DNA from: an uncultured Bacteroidales bacterium
Lineage (GTDB): Bacteria > Bacteroidota > Bacteroidia > Bacteroidales > P3
NCBI GenBank assembly: GCA_905235855.1
Contig: CAJONE010000008.1
Coordinates: 1 to 46,111 of the forward strand
Direction: 5' to 3'
DNA length: 46,111 nt
The position numbers and the translations under genes were made by a program. The notes under the pieces were generated by a model, which did no database searches, was not told the DNA's origin, and saw only the letters and a program-made list of their open reading frames with translations. Position 1 is the stretch's first letter; every line of letters starts with the position of its first letter. This document shows positions 35,866 through 45,265 of this stretch, one piece after another.

Positions 35866-36507
35866 ATGCTCAAAGTCAAACAATTTGTTTTCAACCACTT
35901 CCAAACAAACTGCTATTTGCTATGGAATGATTCTACAAAAGAATGCTTCATCATCGACCCCTCAATGGACACTCAAGATGAAGAAAAAAAAATGGCATTG
36001 TTTGTGCAACAACACTGTCTGGATGTAACCCGCATACTGCTTACCCACGCCCATATCGACCATATAACCGGTCTGAAATGGGCCTGCGAGAGATTCGGCT
36101 TGCCCGTCACCACCCACCCTGACAGTGCCCAAATGATAGGCCACGCCGCAGCCTATGCCAAGATTATGGGCTTTTTGGCATCGGACTTCTCGAATCTGCA
36201 ATACAATTACATCAACGGTGGCGATTCGCTGAAAATCGGCACAGACACACTACAGTGTCGCCACGTTCCCGGACACTGTATCGGCAGTTTATGCTTCGTT
36301 GCCGAAAATCCAAAAATGGTGTTTACGGGCGACGCCCTGTTTCATGGCAGCATCGGACGCACCGACCTTCCGGGCGGCGACAACACCCTGCTGATCGACA
36401 AAATCCGTTCCGAACTGCTTACTCTCTGCGACGACTACGCCGTACTCCCCGGACACGGTGACTGTTCTTCGATAGGCGACGAGAAAAACTATAACCCGTT
36501 TTTGTAA
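35866..36507 (+). CDS. Metallo-beta-lactamase-fold hydrolase (glyoxalase II-like)
   Basis: This 213-residue cytoplasmic protein has the MBL-fold metal motifs in order: THAHIDH, HVPGHCIGSLCF, FTGDALFHGSIGRTDL and LPGHGD. It resembles the stand-alone hydroxyacylglutathione hydrolase-like proteins (YcbL type) rather than full GloB, because the C-terminal glutathione-binding domain is missing. The actual thioester substrate cannot be read from sequence. It begins 58 bp after lysS and ends 61 bp before ung. Confidence 0.9.
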   Translation: MLKVKQFVFNHFQTNCYLLWNDSTKECFIIDPSMDTQDEEKKMALFVQQHCLDVTRILLTHAHIDHITGLKWACERFGLPVTTHPDSAQMIGHAAAYAKIMGFLASDFSNLQYNYINGGDSLKIGTDTLQCRHVPGHCIGSLCFVAENPKMVFTGDALFHGSIGRTDLPGGDNTLLIDKIRSELLTLCDDYAVLPGHGDCSSIGDEKNYNPFL

Positions 36508-36568
36508 CCTGACAGCAAAAACAGGAGTCGACAGGCAAATCCAATCTCAAAAACACCAACACACAAGC

Positions 36569-37252
36569 ATGTCTGTAAATCCCCAGATAGAAGCCTCTTG
36601 GCTTGAAGTGTTGCATTCTCAGTTCGAAGCACCCTATTTTGCGCAACTGAAAGAATTTCTTATTGCCGAGCGGCAACACTACACCTGCTATCCCGCAGGC
36701 GGCAACATTTTCAACGCATTCAACCTTACGCCCTTCCACAAGACTAAAGTTGTTATCATCGGACAGGACCCCTATCATGAGCCAGGTCAAGCGCACGGTT
36801 TATGCTTTTCGGTTCGTGAGGGCATCAAGGTTCCGCCGTCACTTGTGAACATAATTAAAGAAATTAACAGCAACCTTGGAACGACCATGTCGACCAATAG
36901 GGGCGATCTCACCGGCTGGGCGGAACAAGGGGTGTTGCTGCTTAACGCAACACTTACAGTCAGGGCTCACATGGCCGGCTCGCATCAAGGCAAGGGTTGG
37001 GAGACTTTCACCGATGCGGCAATAACCGAACTGTCCAAACAGCGCAACGGCCTTGTTTTCATGCTGTGGGGCAGCTATGCAATAGCAAAGTCGAAAATGA
37101 TCGACCGCACACGACATCTGGTGCTAACGGCTCCTCACCCCTCTCCCCTATCTGCATACAGAGGCTTTTTCGGATGCAAGCACTTCTCGAAAGCCAATGA
37201 CTACCTCACGGCGCAAGGTCAGAAACCCATCGACTGGACGGCTATAAAATGA
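36569..37252 (+). CDS. ung: Uracil-DNA glycosylase
   Basis: This 227-residue family 1 enzyme cuts uracil out of DNA to start base-excision repair. The catalytic water-activating motif GQDPYHEPGQAHGL and the DNA-intercalating loop HPSPLSAYRGFFGCKHF are both intact, with LLLNATLTV and FMLWGSYA between them. Length and motif order are normal. The gene is 61 bp downstream of an MBL hydrolase gene on the same strand and converges with a TonB-dependent receptor gene. The 69 bp between hold no obvious terminator. Confidence 0.96.
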   Translation: MSVNPQIEASWLEVLHSQFEAPYFAQLKEFLIAERQHYTCYPAGGNIFNAFNLTPFHKTKVVIIGQDPYHEPGQAHGLCFSVREGIKVPPSLVNIIKEINSNLGTTMSTNRGDLTGWAEQGVLLLNATLTVRAHMAGSHQGKGWETFTDAAITELSKQRNGLVFMLWGSYAIAKSKMIDRTRHLVLTAPHPSPLSAYRGFFGCKHFSKANDYLTAQGQKPIDWTAIK

Positions 37253-37321
37253 CTGTCGGCAACGCCGGTGTCCACATTCTCGACCAAGGGCGATGCGCCA
37301 GCCATATCCTTTGTCAGATTG

Positions 37322-39652
37322 TCAATAACTGAAATTTATCCCGAAACAGGCCAGTATCGGCAACTGGTTTACACGGTCGAACGTAACGCGGTCGAAATAG
37401 AAGATATTTTCGCGACTGTATATGTTCGTGGCGCTTAAGTTAAGTTCGAGCAAGCAACGCTTGCCGAGCGAGAATTTGCGCTTCACCCCAATATCGAGTC
37501 TGTGGTAGGCAGGGAGCCTGCCCTTGTACAATTCAGCATAATGGATACTGAAATCGCCGTTTGACGCAATATAGTCAGTCCCAATGCCCGTAGAATTGAA
37601 TACAAGATTTTCGTAGGCTCCCTGTGTTTGCGTGAACGGGAACCCGCTTCCGAAATTCCAACGTGCGCTGAGCTCCCATTCACGTTGGCTGCCCAAGGCG
37701 TATGTCACAAGTAAGTTTATGGTATGACGCCTATCATAGTGCGGGCTGTAGGTGCCGTCGCCATCGTTGGTTCGTGTCACCCATCCCAGCGAGTATGTTC
37801 CCCAAACATAGAGTCGTTCCAACTCGAACCGGACGCTGAAATCCATCCCATAGGCCATTCCCTTCTCCGGCACAAAATCAGATGTAAGATAGGTCGGTTT
37901 CTCGTAGCTGCCACCCGTACGATAAGCCTCGTCGCGGTCAAACATTTTATTGTGGTTCATGTTTAGCAACTGGCTGAAGTTCTTGAAATAGCCCTCAAGA
38001 TTGAACGAAAGGTGACGGTTGAGGTCAAACTCACCGCCCACGACGATATGCTGGGCTTTTTGGAGATAGCTGCTCACCTCCTCGCCATTGATGGCAGCAA
38101 GGTCAAGACTGCTCTTGCCGGTTAGAAAACCCGTGAAAAGATTGACAATATCATTGTCCGAGCGGGCATCGAGAAGCATCTGACTGTACAGACCACCGGC
38201 AAACTTGAATCGCAACTTGTCGGTGACGTTGTATTTCATTGCCAGGCGAGGTTCGGGGCTATGCTCGACTTGTTTTGTATAAAATATATACCTGAACCCC
38301 GGTTCTATGAGAAACTTGTCGTTCACATTGCACTTGAACGTGGCGAAAGCCGATACATTAGCCGAATACTGTGTGCCTGGATCCTGCGAAAGACCATACT
38401 GGTTGGTGTAAACATAATCGGTCGAATAACCCTCAAACATAATACCAGCCTTCAACTTGTGCTTTCCAAAGAAGTTAGTGACGTTAAGGCTTGCATTAAA
38501 CCCGCTTATGGCACTGTATTTGGGTTTGTCGGTCGCATCGTTCATGTTTATTTTGTAGTTCGAATAGGCAACCGTACCGTCAAGCAGTGCAGATGTGCCC
38601 GTCACCAGCACGAAATTTGTGCCAGCGCCCCAATTCACCCAATGGTAGTCGGCCACTGACTGGTAAGCTGTAACCTTGTCGTCGAACCGGAAACCGAACA
38701 CGTTCCACTTTGAGCCTGTCCCCGAATTGAGGCTCATCTTGCCATAGATGTCAAGAAAATCGAAAGGCAACCCGCCCTTCACGTATGGGTAGATCCATTG
38801 GGATGTCTTTGACAAATAAGACCCCTTGGCGGCAATCAGATACGTTAGGGTGGACTTCTTTTGCTCGCTCCGTTCTTTCATCAGTGGTCCTTCCACCACA
38901 ATGTTGGCTCCGAATGTGTTGATACCGATTTTGCCCGAATGTCGCTTTTTGTTTCCATCGCGTGTGGTGATGTCCATCACCGACGATAGGCGACCTCCGT
39001 ATTCCGCACCAAATCCACCGGTGAAGATGTCTGCATTGTGTATTATGTCCGTTTCAAAAATGGAGTATAGGCCAATCGAGTGAAACGGATTATACACAAT
39101 CATGCCATCGATAAGGCATAGGTTCTGTATCATCGATCCACCTCGTATGTACAACTGGCCTCCCTGGTCGCCTGTCGAATTCACACCAGGCAAAACCTGA
39201 AGATATTGTGCTATGTCGGCCTGCCCTCCTATTGACGGCATCTGCTGTATCTGCGATGCCGTAACCTTCTCGACCGACACCTGAGTTTCTACCTTCCGTT
39301 CCTCTATGCGGTTACTGGTGATAACCACATCTTTCAGCAACTGGGCACTTTCTTTCAACTTGATATTACGTGTCAAAACCTGACCTTTGCTCAGTGTCAG
39401 TTCCTCGCGATATTCGGCATATCCCACATAGCGAATAAGCAACGTGTAGTTTCCATCGGGGATTTTGTTGATAAGAAAGAAGCCGTTTATATCAGTCGCC
39501 ACCTTGTGTTTTGTGTTCTCCAGCATAACATTGGCAAAAGGGATTGCCTCGCCTGTGGATTCGTCATAAAGAACGCCTTTTACCGTATTCTGCCCGTGGA
39601 CAACTATTATCGTGGCGACAAAAAAATATATTATTAAGATTGTACGCTTCAT
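37322..39652 (-). CDS. TonB-dependent outer-membrane receptor
   Basis: This 776-residue outer-membrane protein has the signal peptide MKRTILIIYFFVATIIVVHGQ. A carboxypeptidase-like regulatory domain follows (residues ~22-100: VKGVLYDESTGEAIPFANVML ... RYVGYAEY). Then comes a plug domain (VVITSNRIEERKVETQVSVEKV; YLQVLPGVNSTGDQGGQLYIRGG; LIDGMIVYNPFH) and a ~22-strand barrel ending in ACFGINFSY. The ligand is unknown. No SusD-like partner gene is adjacent, so it is not a standard Sus glycan system; relatives of this shape (FecA/FhuA-like or orphan TBDTs) often import metal chelates or other small molecules. No good promoter is seen in the 74-bp gap to holA. Confidence 0.92.
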   Translation of the reverse strand: MKRTILIIYFFVATIIVVHGQNTVKGVLYDESTGEAIPFANVMLENTKHKVATDINGFFLINKIPDGNYTLLIRYVGYAEYREELTLSKGQVLTRNIKLKESAQLLKDVVITSNRIEERKVETQVSVEKVTASQIQQMPSIGGQADIAQYLQVLPGVNSTGDQGGQLYIRGGSMIQNLCLIDGMIVYNPFHSIGLYSIFETDIIHNADIFTGGFGAEYGGRLSSVMDITTRDGNKKRHSGKIGINTFGANIVVEGPLMKERSEQKKSTLTYLIAAKGSYLSKTSQWIYPYVKGGLPFDFLDIYGKMSLNSGTGSKWNVFGFRFDDKVTAYQSVADYHWVNWGAGTNFVLVTGTSALLDGTVAYSNYKINMNDATDKPKYSAISGFNASLNVTNFFGKHKLKAGIMFEGYSTDYVYTNQYGLSQDPGTQYSANVSAFATFKCNVNDKFLIEPGFRYIFYTKQVEHSPEPRLAMKYNVTDKLRFKFAGGLYSQMLLDARSDNDIVNLFTGFLTGKSSLDLAAINGEEVSSYLQKAQHIVVGGEFDLNRHLSFNLEGYFKNFSQLLNMNHNKMFDRDEAYRTGGSYEKPTYLTSDFVPEKGMAYGMDFSVRFELERLYVWGTYSLGWVTRTNDGDGTYSPHYDRRHTINLLVTYALGSQREWELSARWNFGSGFPFTQTQGAYENLVFNSTGIGTDYIASNGDFSIHYAELYKGRLPAYHRLDIGVKRKFSLGKRCLLELNLSATNIYSRENIFYFDRVTFDRVNQLPILACFGINFSY

Positions 39653-39726
39653 TGCAATATGTTTCTACTGTTTTGCTCAAGTCTTCCGACCGACAAGCCT
39701 CATTATTCACTCTGCGGACATCTGAA

Positions 39727-40779
39727 CTAATGAATAATTTTGAATATCAACTCCTTCAGAATCTCACCCTCGGACACCGTACCGGCGTTGTTTATCCCTT
39801 TTGATCGTTTGTCGGCGTCATACAAGTATCCGAAACAGGCCGCCAGCTTGCGTAACGAATAGTTGCGAGCCGCAATTTCATAATCTTTTACAAAGTACGG
39901 ATTCACGCCCAACGCCGATGCTGCCGCGTACTGCGACTTGTTGGGCAGCTGATGGTATATCATCACTTTCAGCAGAAAGGGGTATATATTTGCAATCACA
40001 ACCGGCATTGGGCCTGCCTTGGGATTGTCAGCGAAATAGTTCGCAATGCGGTTGCAACGCACCACGTCCTTGCGCCCTATGGCATTTATTAGCTCGAAAA
40101 TATTATAGTCCTTGCTTATGCCAACATTTCTTTCAACAATCTCGTCGGTTATACTCTGTCCCTCCTTCACCACAAGAAACATCTTGTCCAACTCATTCGA
40201 GAGTTTTCCGAGCGAGTTGCCAATAGCCTCAAAAAGCAAAGAAGCAGCTTTTTCGGTAATAGTGCGTCCGCTTCCGCGCACATAAGCCGAAATCCATGTC
40301 GGCACATCACTGTCGTATAGTTTTGCCCGCTCATAGATCACACCCACTTTTTTTATCGCTTGGTATGCCTTGGTCCGCTTGTCGAATTTTTTGTTGCGGT
40401 AGCACAACACAAGTATCGTGCGTTCGGACGGTTTTTCGAGATATGTGGCCAAACTGTCCCACGATTTTGCAGTGGGGACATTCGATGATACGCCAATATC
40501 CTGCGCCTCCTTGACCATTACCAGTTGGTACTGAGCCATCATCGGGTATCGACTGGCCATCGAAATCACATCCGACATCGTAACGTCACGCCCGTATACC
40601 ACCGTCTGGTCGAAATCGCGAAATCCAGGGTCGATTACCTTGTTCTCGAAAAAATCCGACATATTGTCGATATAGTAACCCTCTTCGCCTGTAATAAGAT
40701 ATACCGGTGCGGGATGCCCGTCAGTAACATCCTTCATTATCTGCGATTCCGATACAACAGCTGATTCCTTCTTTGCCAT
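39727..40779 (-). CDS. holA: DNA polymerase III subunit delta
   Basis: This 350-residue clamp-loader subunit opens the sliding clamp during replication. The N-terminal domain has a degenerate P-loop region (PVYLITGEEGYYIDNMSDFF). Further signs are MMAQYQLVMVKEAQ, WISAYVRGSGRTITEKAASLLFEAIGNSLGKLSNELDK, and NIFELINAIGRKD. It has no functional ATP site, as usual for delta. Length and motif pattern fit HolA. A -7 element (TATCTTTG) lies 18 bp upstream of the ATG. It shares the strand with the TonB-dependent receptor downstream. Confidence 0.92.
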   Translation of the reverse strand: MAKKESAVVSESQIMKDVTDGHPAPVYLITGEEGYYIDNMSDFFENKVIDPGFRDFDQTVVYGRDVTMSDVISMASRYPMMAQYQLVMVKEAQDIGVSSNVPTAKSWDSLATYLEKPSERTILVLCYRNKKFDKRTKAYQAIKKVGVIYERAKLYDSDVPTWISAYVRGSGRTITEKAASLLFEAIGNSLGKLSNELDKMFLVVKEGQSITDEIVERNVGISKDYNIFELINAIGRKDVVRCNRIANYFADNPKAGPMPVVIANIYPFLLKVMIYHQLPNKSQYAAASALGVNPYFVKDYEIAARNYSLRKLAACFGYLYDADKRSKGINNAGTVSEGEILKELIFKIIH

Positions 40780-40797
40780 ATTTCACAAAAAGAGTTG

Positions 40798-40805
40798 CAA
40801 AGATA
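40798..40805 (-). promoter_or_regulatory. -7 promoter element of holA
   Basis: The minus strand reads TATCTTTG followed by CA, a perfect consensus. The predicted start near 40791 gives a leader of only about 12 nt to ATG 40779. The remaining 40806-41020 contains no gene; TATCTTTA at about 40886 on the plus strand is a weak candidate for the next gene. Confidence 0.65.
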
Positions 40806-41020
40806 TGAAATAAATCAAATATTGCGACAGTATGCAATACGAAATCAGGCAAGCATGCGTTATTTTTACAAGATTGTCAAACATATCTTTATGACACAAC
40901 CAATGTAACGCCAACACATATTGTCGGTAGTTCGGAATCGTAAAAATACTTTGTGCCAGCTGTCCCTATCTGTCCAGAAATCATATCCGTCAATTATTAT
41001 TTATAAAAAACATCCATACC

Positions 41021-41695
41021 ATGCAACTCAACGAAAAACTTAAAGAACTTGTTTTCGATAAAGGGTATCTCAAACAGGACGTGTATAACGCAACCCTACG
41101 GGCATACCAGTCGTTTCGGACAACGGCGCAGGAACTGACACACCAGTTCCAAGATGCCAACGCAACCAACGAGCGCAAGATAAACTTCCAGTTCAAAGAC
41201 CGAGGCGACTTCGAATTCGAGATACGCTTTGCCGGCGACATACTGATTTTCATGATGCACACCAACGTGTTCGAGTTCTCGCGCGACCACGTGGTGATGA
41301 AAACGCCCTATATCCGCGAAGACGCAAAACGGTCGTACTGCGGTGTCATACACATTTACAATTTTTTGGCCGACTCGTTCACCTACCAGCGCGAGAACGA
41401 CCTGGGATACATGATCGGACGAGTTTTTGTAAACGCCGAGAACCATTATTTCATTGAGGGCAAACGCGAACTTGGCATGCTCTACAACAACTTCAACACA
41501 GCCGTCATTTCACCCGACTCAGTGCAGAATATCGTGGAATCGGCCATCGAGTACACAACAAATTTCGACCTTTTGACCCCACCATACGACGAAGTGAAAC
41601 TGGTATCTGTCGGCGAGATGCGCACCAATTTCGACAAACGCGCGCTAGTGACTGGCAAACGACTGGGATTCCGCTTCCAGTCCGACACCGACTGA
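41021..41695 (+). CDS. Unrecognised cytoplasmic protein
   Basis: This 224-residue protein has no signal peptide or membrane segment. It opens with a charged helical region (MQLNEKLKELVFDKGYLKQDV), followed by alternating hydrophobic strands (KINFQFKDRGDFEFEIRFAGDILIFMMHTNVFEF) and ends in LGFRFQSDTD. I recognise no family motif or metal site. The codon usage is like that of its neighbours and the ORF is clean, so I regard it as a real gene. It is 27 bp upstream of the sensor kinase gene on the same strand, which suggests a shared transcript and perhaps a related role. Confidence 0.75.
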   Translation: MQLNEKLKELVFDKGYLKQDVYNATLRAYQSFRTTAQELTHQFQDANATNERKINFQFKDRGDFEFEIRFAGDILIFMMHTNVFEFSRDHVVMKTPYIREDAKRSYCGVIHIYNFLADSFTYQRENDLGYMIGRVFVNAENHYFIEGKRELGMLYNNFNTAVISPDSVQNIVESAIEYTTNFDLLTPPYDEVKLVSVGEMRTNFDKRALVTGKRLGFRFQSDTD

Positions 41696-41722
41696 CCCGA
41701 CTATCCTAAACCATTACTAAAA

Positions 41723-43810
41723 ATGTTACCCCAAACCCGCCAGTTCATCTCCCACGTGTTGAAACCGTTTCGACTAATACTCTTGTTTTTTCTTGCTGCG
41801 GCCTGTCACTCGAGCGACCGTCACATCAACTTGCAGCAGGCGACACAGGTTGACAATATCAACCGCATAGCTTTCGAAAACCGATACGACGCACCCGACA
41901 CAACCATCAAACTAAGCCGTGAGGTTCTGCGCTTTATAGCCGACTCAATCCCCGAATATCATGACGGGCGACTTCGCGCGTGGAACAACCTTGCCAAGGC
42001 CTATTATATTGTCTCCATGCCCGACTCGTCATCCGTATATGCCGACAGCGTACTTCATTGCAGCGCAAAAAGCAACAACAGGGAGATTGAACAACTGATA
42101 GCAAAACTGACCCATGCAAGACTAAAACAGCGCAACTGTGATATAGCTGGCTCATACCGCATGCTTTACGATGTGGCACAGTCGGACATTCTCGACAAGC
42201 AACGCGACGATTTCCTGTACAATTACGCCAAAAGCGAATACTACGCCACCCTGTTGAGCCTCAACTATTCCTACCGCAAAGGAATGCAGAAAGACGTTCA
42301 GTCACTGCTTGACGAAGCCGAACACATGGCCCCGAATCTCAAATGCGACCATGCCCAAGACATGGTGATGAACTACTCGCTTGCTTTCGGACACCTGACA
42401 CTCTGTTCTGAACAGGCTCGCCAATCGGAAAACTTGAGAAAATCATTGGAGTATATACAAGCCAACCTCGACCTACTGCTCGACAGCAACCGCTTCAGCC
42501 TGCTACACTTCGCAAACACCGTACAACTTACCGCAGCCATATCCGCCAACTCGCATATCGAACAAAAAACATGGCTCGACTGCAAGCCGCTTTTCGACTC
42601 TGTTTGCAACAGAATCGGACAACAAGGAATAGATTTGTTCCGCGACAGCTCGCTCGCCATGAGCCTCTATATCGAATCATCCTACATGTTCGAGGACTAC
42701 GGCGACCCATACCATACCCTGGGAGCTCTTGTGGCTACAGGCAACCTTTGCCTGCAACGCGGCGACACAGCAGCAGCCCAAACTTGGTTTCTCGAAGCCT
42801 ACGACCGTATTCTGCAAAACCACATAACAGCACCGAAATACGAAAGCCAACTCTACGACGGTTTGCTGAAGTCTCACGCGGCAATCAGTCCCGACGAAGC
42901 CACCATATGGGCAAAAAACTACATCTCAATTCGCGAATATATAACCCAAAATCAGGAAGCCGACTTCATACTTCAGACCCAACTGGCCAACGCTAAACGC
43001 AAAATCGACGACTACCGTATATTCTCCATAATAATTGTTATTCTAGCCATCGTTCTCGTCATTCTTGCAATAATGCTCGCTTTCCGTACAAGGGTACTCC
43101 GCACAGAGAAACGCCACCTGCAGCTATCGCGCGAAAAAGACGTGGAGCGTATAGCCAACGTGGAAACATGCTTGTCGGTTATGCGTCACGACATAAACCC
43201 CTTCATTTCCTACCTGCAAAACAGAAATCTCCCACCAGCGCTGCACCAAGAAATCCTCTCACAGCTTCTACGCACTTTCGAAAATATCAAGAGTTGGACA
43301 AACCTATCCATTCCGAGCGGTCTCGCTTTCAATCCAACCGAGTGCGATGTTGACGAAATATTCGCTGATGCAATGGCTATGAATACAGCGAGAGATGGCG
43401 TCAGTGTCACAGCTGATCGCAACGGACTGAAACTATATGGAGACCGCCTGCTGCTCATAATCATGATTCGAAACCTTCTGGCCAACGCCATGCAACACAC
43501 ATCGGAAGGGAAAATACAACTAATCTCTAACATATACAGCGAAGATGACCGTTTCGTAAAACTGACCGTAAGCGACACCGGTTGCGGAATGAGCGCCGAT
43601 GAGGTCGACAACCTATTCCGCACCGACAAAAAACCTGACCAACAGGCACAGCATTCTGGTTTCGGGCTAATCCTGTGCCGCTATATCGTGAAAAAACACG
43701 ATGACAACACCATCCGCGGCTGCCGAATCTGGGCCGAAAGCATTCCTGCTCCAACCGAAGGCCATGGCACCAAAATCAACATCTGTCTGCAACGATTCTC
43801 AAACCTGTAA
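41723..43810 (+). CDS. Sensor histidine kinase with lipobox N-terminus and TPR-like sensor
   Basis: This 695-residue protein has an unusual N-terminus: a signal peptide with lipobox LAAAC (Cys28). The helical ~30-425 region looks like TPR-type repeats (LAKAYYIVSMPDSSSVYADSV; ATGNLCLQRGDTAAAQTWFLEAYD). A transmembrane helix lies at ~433-455 (FSIIIVILAIVLVILAIML). The kinase core has a putative phospho-acceptor His near 489 (SVMRHDINPF), N-box IRNLLANAMQHTSEG, G1 VSDTGCGM and GFGLILC. It resembles the Bacteroidales sensor kinases with DUF5112/DUF5113-type domains, from memory. It signals to the response regulator encoded 18 bp downstream. Confidence 0.88.
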   Translation: MLPQTRQFISHVLKPFRLILLFFLAAACHSSDRHINLQQATQVDNINRIAFENRYDAPDTTIKLSREVLRFIADSIPEYHDGRLRAWNNLAKAYYIVSMPDSSSVYADSVLHCSAKSNNREIEQLIAKLTHARLKQRNCDIAGSYRMLYDVAQSDILDKQRDDFLYNYAKSEYYATLLSLNYSYRKGMQKDVQSLLDEAEHMAPNLKCDHAQDMVMNYSLAFGHLTLCSEQARQSENLRKSLEYIQANLDLLLDSNRFSLLHFANTVQLTAAISANSHIEQKTWLDCKPLFDSVCNRIGQQGIDLFRDSSLAMSLYIESSYMFEDYGDPYHTLGALVATGNLCLQRGDTAAAQTWFLEAYDRILQNHITAPKYESQLYDGLLKSHAAISPDEATIWAKNYISIREYITQNQEADFILQTQLANAKRKIDDYRIFSIIIVILAIVLVILAIMLAFRTRVLRTEKRHLQLSREKDVERIANVETCLSVMRHDINPFISYLQNRNLPPALHQEILSQLLRTFENIKSWTNLSIPSGLAFNPTECDVDEIFADAMAMNTARDGVSVTADRNGLKLYGDRLLLIIMIRNLLANAMQHTSEGKIQLISNIYSEDDRFVKLTVSDTGCGMSADEVDNLFRTDKKPDQQAQHSGFGLILCRYIVKKHDDNTIRGCRIWAESIPAPTEGHGTKINICLQRFSNL

Positions 43811-43827
43811 TCAGCCAAAAAATATCT

Positions 43828-44640
43828 ATGGAAAAGATAACAATCCTTATGGTAGACGACGAGCCAATAATCCGCAAGGCTGTAAAATATGAACTCAACG
43901 AACGCCATGCTACAATCGAAAGCATTGTCAACGACAACGGCGACACCGAAACCAAGGAAATAACACTCACCGAATGCTATGCGTCAGGACCGCAACTGAT
44001 GGCCGCTCTTTCATCTGCCCCCACAGCTCTGCCCAACTACATACTTGTCGACATGGAATTTCAGGGCGAACCTACAGGCGGACTTATGACCATTGAGAAA
44101 ATCCACAAGCTCTACCCCGCTATTAAACTAATTGTCTTCTCCGGACGGTTCGACAACCCTCTGTCTACAACCACAGGACGAGAACACCGCATAATAGAAA
44201 TTGGCAAGGTGGTATTCGAGGCCATTAACCGCGGTGCATCCGCCTTCGTAAGCAAAAACGCAGCCGGAGGATTCTCTATTGAAAATATAATCCGTGCGGT
44301 GGAATGCCTCGAACGAGGTGAAAACTACTACTTCAACTATCCCGTAATGCTTACGCTTATGGAGGCCGCCGAGATGTATTTCAGCGGCTCCATCACCACC
44401 GAAGAGCAGATTTCCGTCTCCCCCGTCGAAAAACAGATTCTGCTATATGAGGCCGCAGGCTGCACCGCACAGGAAATTGCCTTCAACATCGAAGGCAAAG
44501 AAACTGAAAAATCCATTCAAGAGAAGCAGAAAGAACTGTCACGCAAACTCAACATCCTCAACAAATCCGGCTCGCGCATTGCAAAAGCTATCCAGCTACG
44601 GCTGATAGACCTTAACAACGTGAAATTTCTGAAACGATAA
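43828..44640 (+). CDS. Response regulator partnered with the upstream kinase
   Basis: This 270-residue protein has a receiver domain with acidic pocket VDDE (Asp10, Asp11), phospho-acceptor Asp75 in ILVDMEF, Ser in IVFSGR, and Lys in FVSKN. The receiver has an insert of about 20 residues after residue 30 (ESIVNDNGDTETKEITL). The C-terminal ~90 residues (VSPVEKQILLYEAAGCTAQEIAFNI) look like a divergent LuxR/NarL-type helix-turn-helix (typical LT..E..IL...A.G.s..EIA). It is probably a DNA-binding regulator. The gene starts 18 bp after the kinase stop, a classic two-component pair. Confidence 0.88.
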   Translation: MEKITILMVDDEPIIRKAVKYELNERHATIESIVNDNGDTETKEITLTECYASGPQLMAALSSAPTALPNYILVDMEFQGEPTGGLMTIEKIHKLYPAIKLIVFSGRFDNPLSTTTGREHRIIEIGKVVFEAINRGASAFVSKNAAGGFSIENIIRAVECLERGENYYFNYPVMLTLMEAAEMYFSGSITTEEQISVSPVEKQILLYEAAGCTAQEIAFNIEGKETEKSIQEKQKELSRKLNILNKSGSRIAKAIQLRLIDLNNVKFLKR

Positions 44641-44781
44641 CCCAACCTGTCTCAAACACGCCGCATCCCGCTCGATCATCGCAGAATACGAACGGACATT
44701 TGCTCGCCGATATTGGGCCACGCCGGAATCGAATGCTGTCCATCCTGTGCTTACGGCTCACTGTTCGACGACCATTCTCCA

Positions 44782-44976
44782 TCATCCGCCCCCTCCCAAG
44801 GAATACTCCGAAATGCCAAAAGTGATGGCCAATACGCTTCTGCCACTTGAACGAGGCGGCGGCGTGAGGAGCATCACACCCCCGACAACAGAAACGGGTT
44901 CAACGGCCACGAGCCCATCACGAAAAACACGTCCTCGAATAGCCTTACCATAAACATTATTCATCTTTGGCTTCAT
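44782..44976 (-). CDS. Possible small protein of 64 residues
   Basis: An open frame starts at ATG 44976 (MKPKMNNVYGKAIRGRVFRD) and ends with a glycine run (SLGGGG). It is basic and hydrophobic-rich with VAVEPVSVVGGVMLLTPPP in the middle. No promoter or family match is visible. The plus strand here is also open, so this may be non-coding. It lies in the 625-bp gap between the response regulator and the next gene (44641-45265), whose first ~140 bp show nothing recognisable. Confidence 0.3.
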   Translation of the reverse strand: MKPKMNNVYGKAIRGRVFRDGLVAVEPVSVVGGVMLLTPPPRSSGRSVLAITFGISEYSLGGGG

Positions 44977-45050
44977 ACAATTGCGTTTTAGTTTGGAAAC
45001 TATCAAATGAGAACCTCCCCAATTCCCCTCAAAGGCAAATACAGATATAG

Positions 45051-45143
45051 CTGTAGGCATCGCTTACAGAAAACGGGCGTAAATTCAATGCCCTTTGTAA
45101 GGTCAAACCACATGTTTTTGGGGGGCTTACCAATTTTTTTTTT
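45051..45143 (+). ncRNA. Possible small structured RNA with terminator-like end
   Basis: Three hairpins follow one another on the plus strand. CTGTAGGC-ATC-GCTTACAG spans 45051-45069 (8-bp stem with one G-T pair). GGGCGT-N7-ATGCCC spans 45075-45093. GTAAG (45097-45101) pairs with CTTAC (45126-45130), and is followed by a T10 run (45134-45143), like a Rho-independent terminator. A CATCTTTG at 44962-44969 is one base from the -7 consensus TATCTTTG and could drive a transcript of about 165 nt. Whether any RNA is made is unknown; it could also be a leader or a decayed element. Confidence 0.35.
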
Positions 45144-45153
45144 GCTTAAAACA

Positions 45154-45195
45154 GAATATTTCTCAAAAAATATTCCTATACATCGCAAATGTATA
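45154..45195. promoter_or_regulatory. Two consecutive perfect inverted repeats before the broken secreted-protein gene
   Basis: GAATATTT-CTCAAA-AAATATTC (45154-45175, 8-bp arms) is followed by TATACAT-CGCAA-ATGTATA (45177-45195, 7-bp arms). They lie about 70-110 bp upstream of ATG 45266. A/T-rich dyads like these could be operators or RNA hairpins. Confidence 0.5.
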
Positions 45196-45265
45196 ATAAA
45201 CACTATGCATTAGTGTCTGCAACAGCAGCAAAAAACAACAAAAACAAACCAAAACAAAACCAGCC

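Noticed and set aside
45003-45203. 66-residue minus-strand frame across the hairpin region
   Set aside because: It runs through the strong hairpins and T10 run and has no promoter or recognisable motif; RNA or regulatory structure is more likely.
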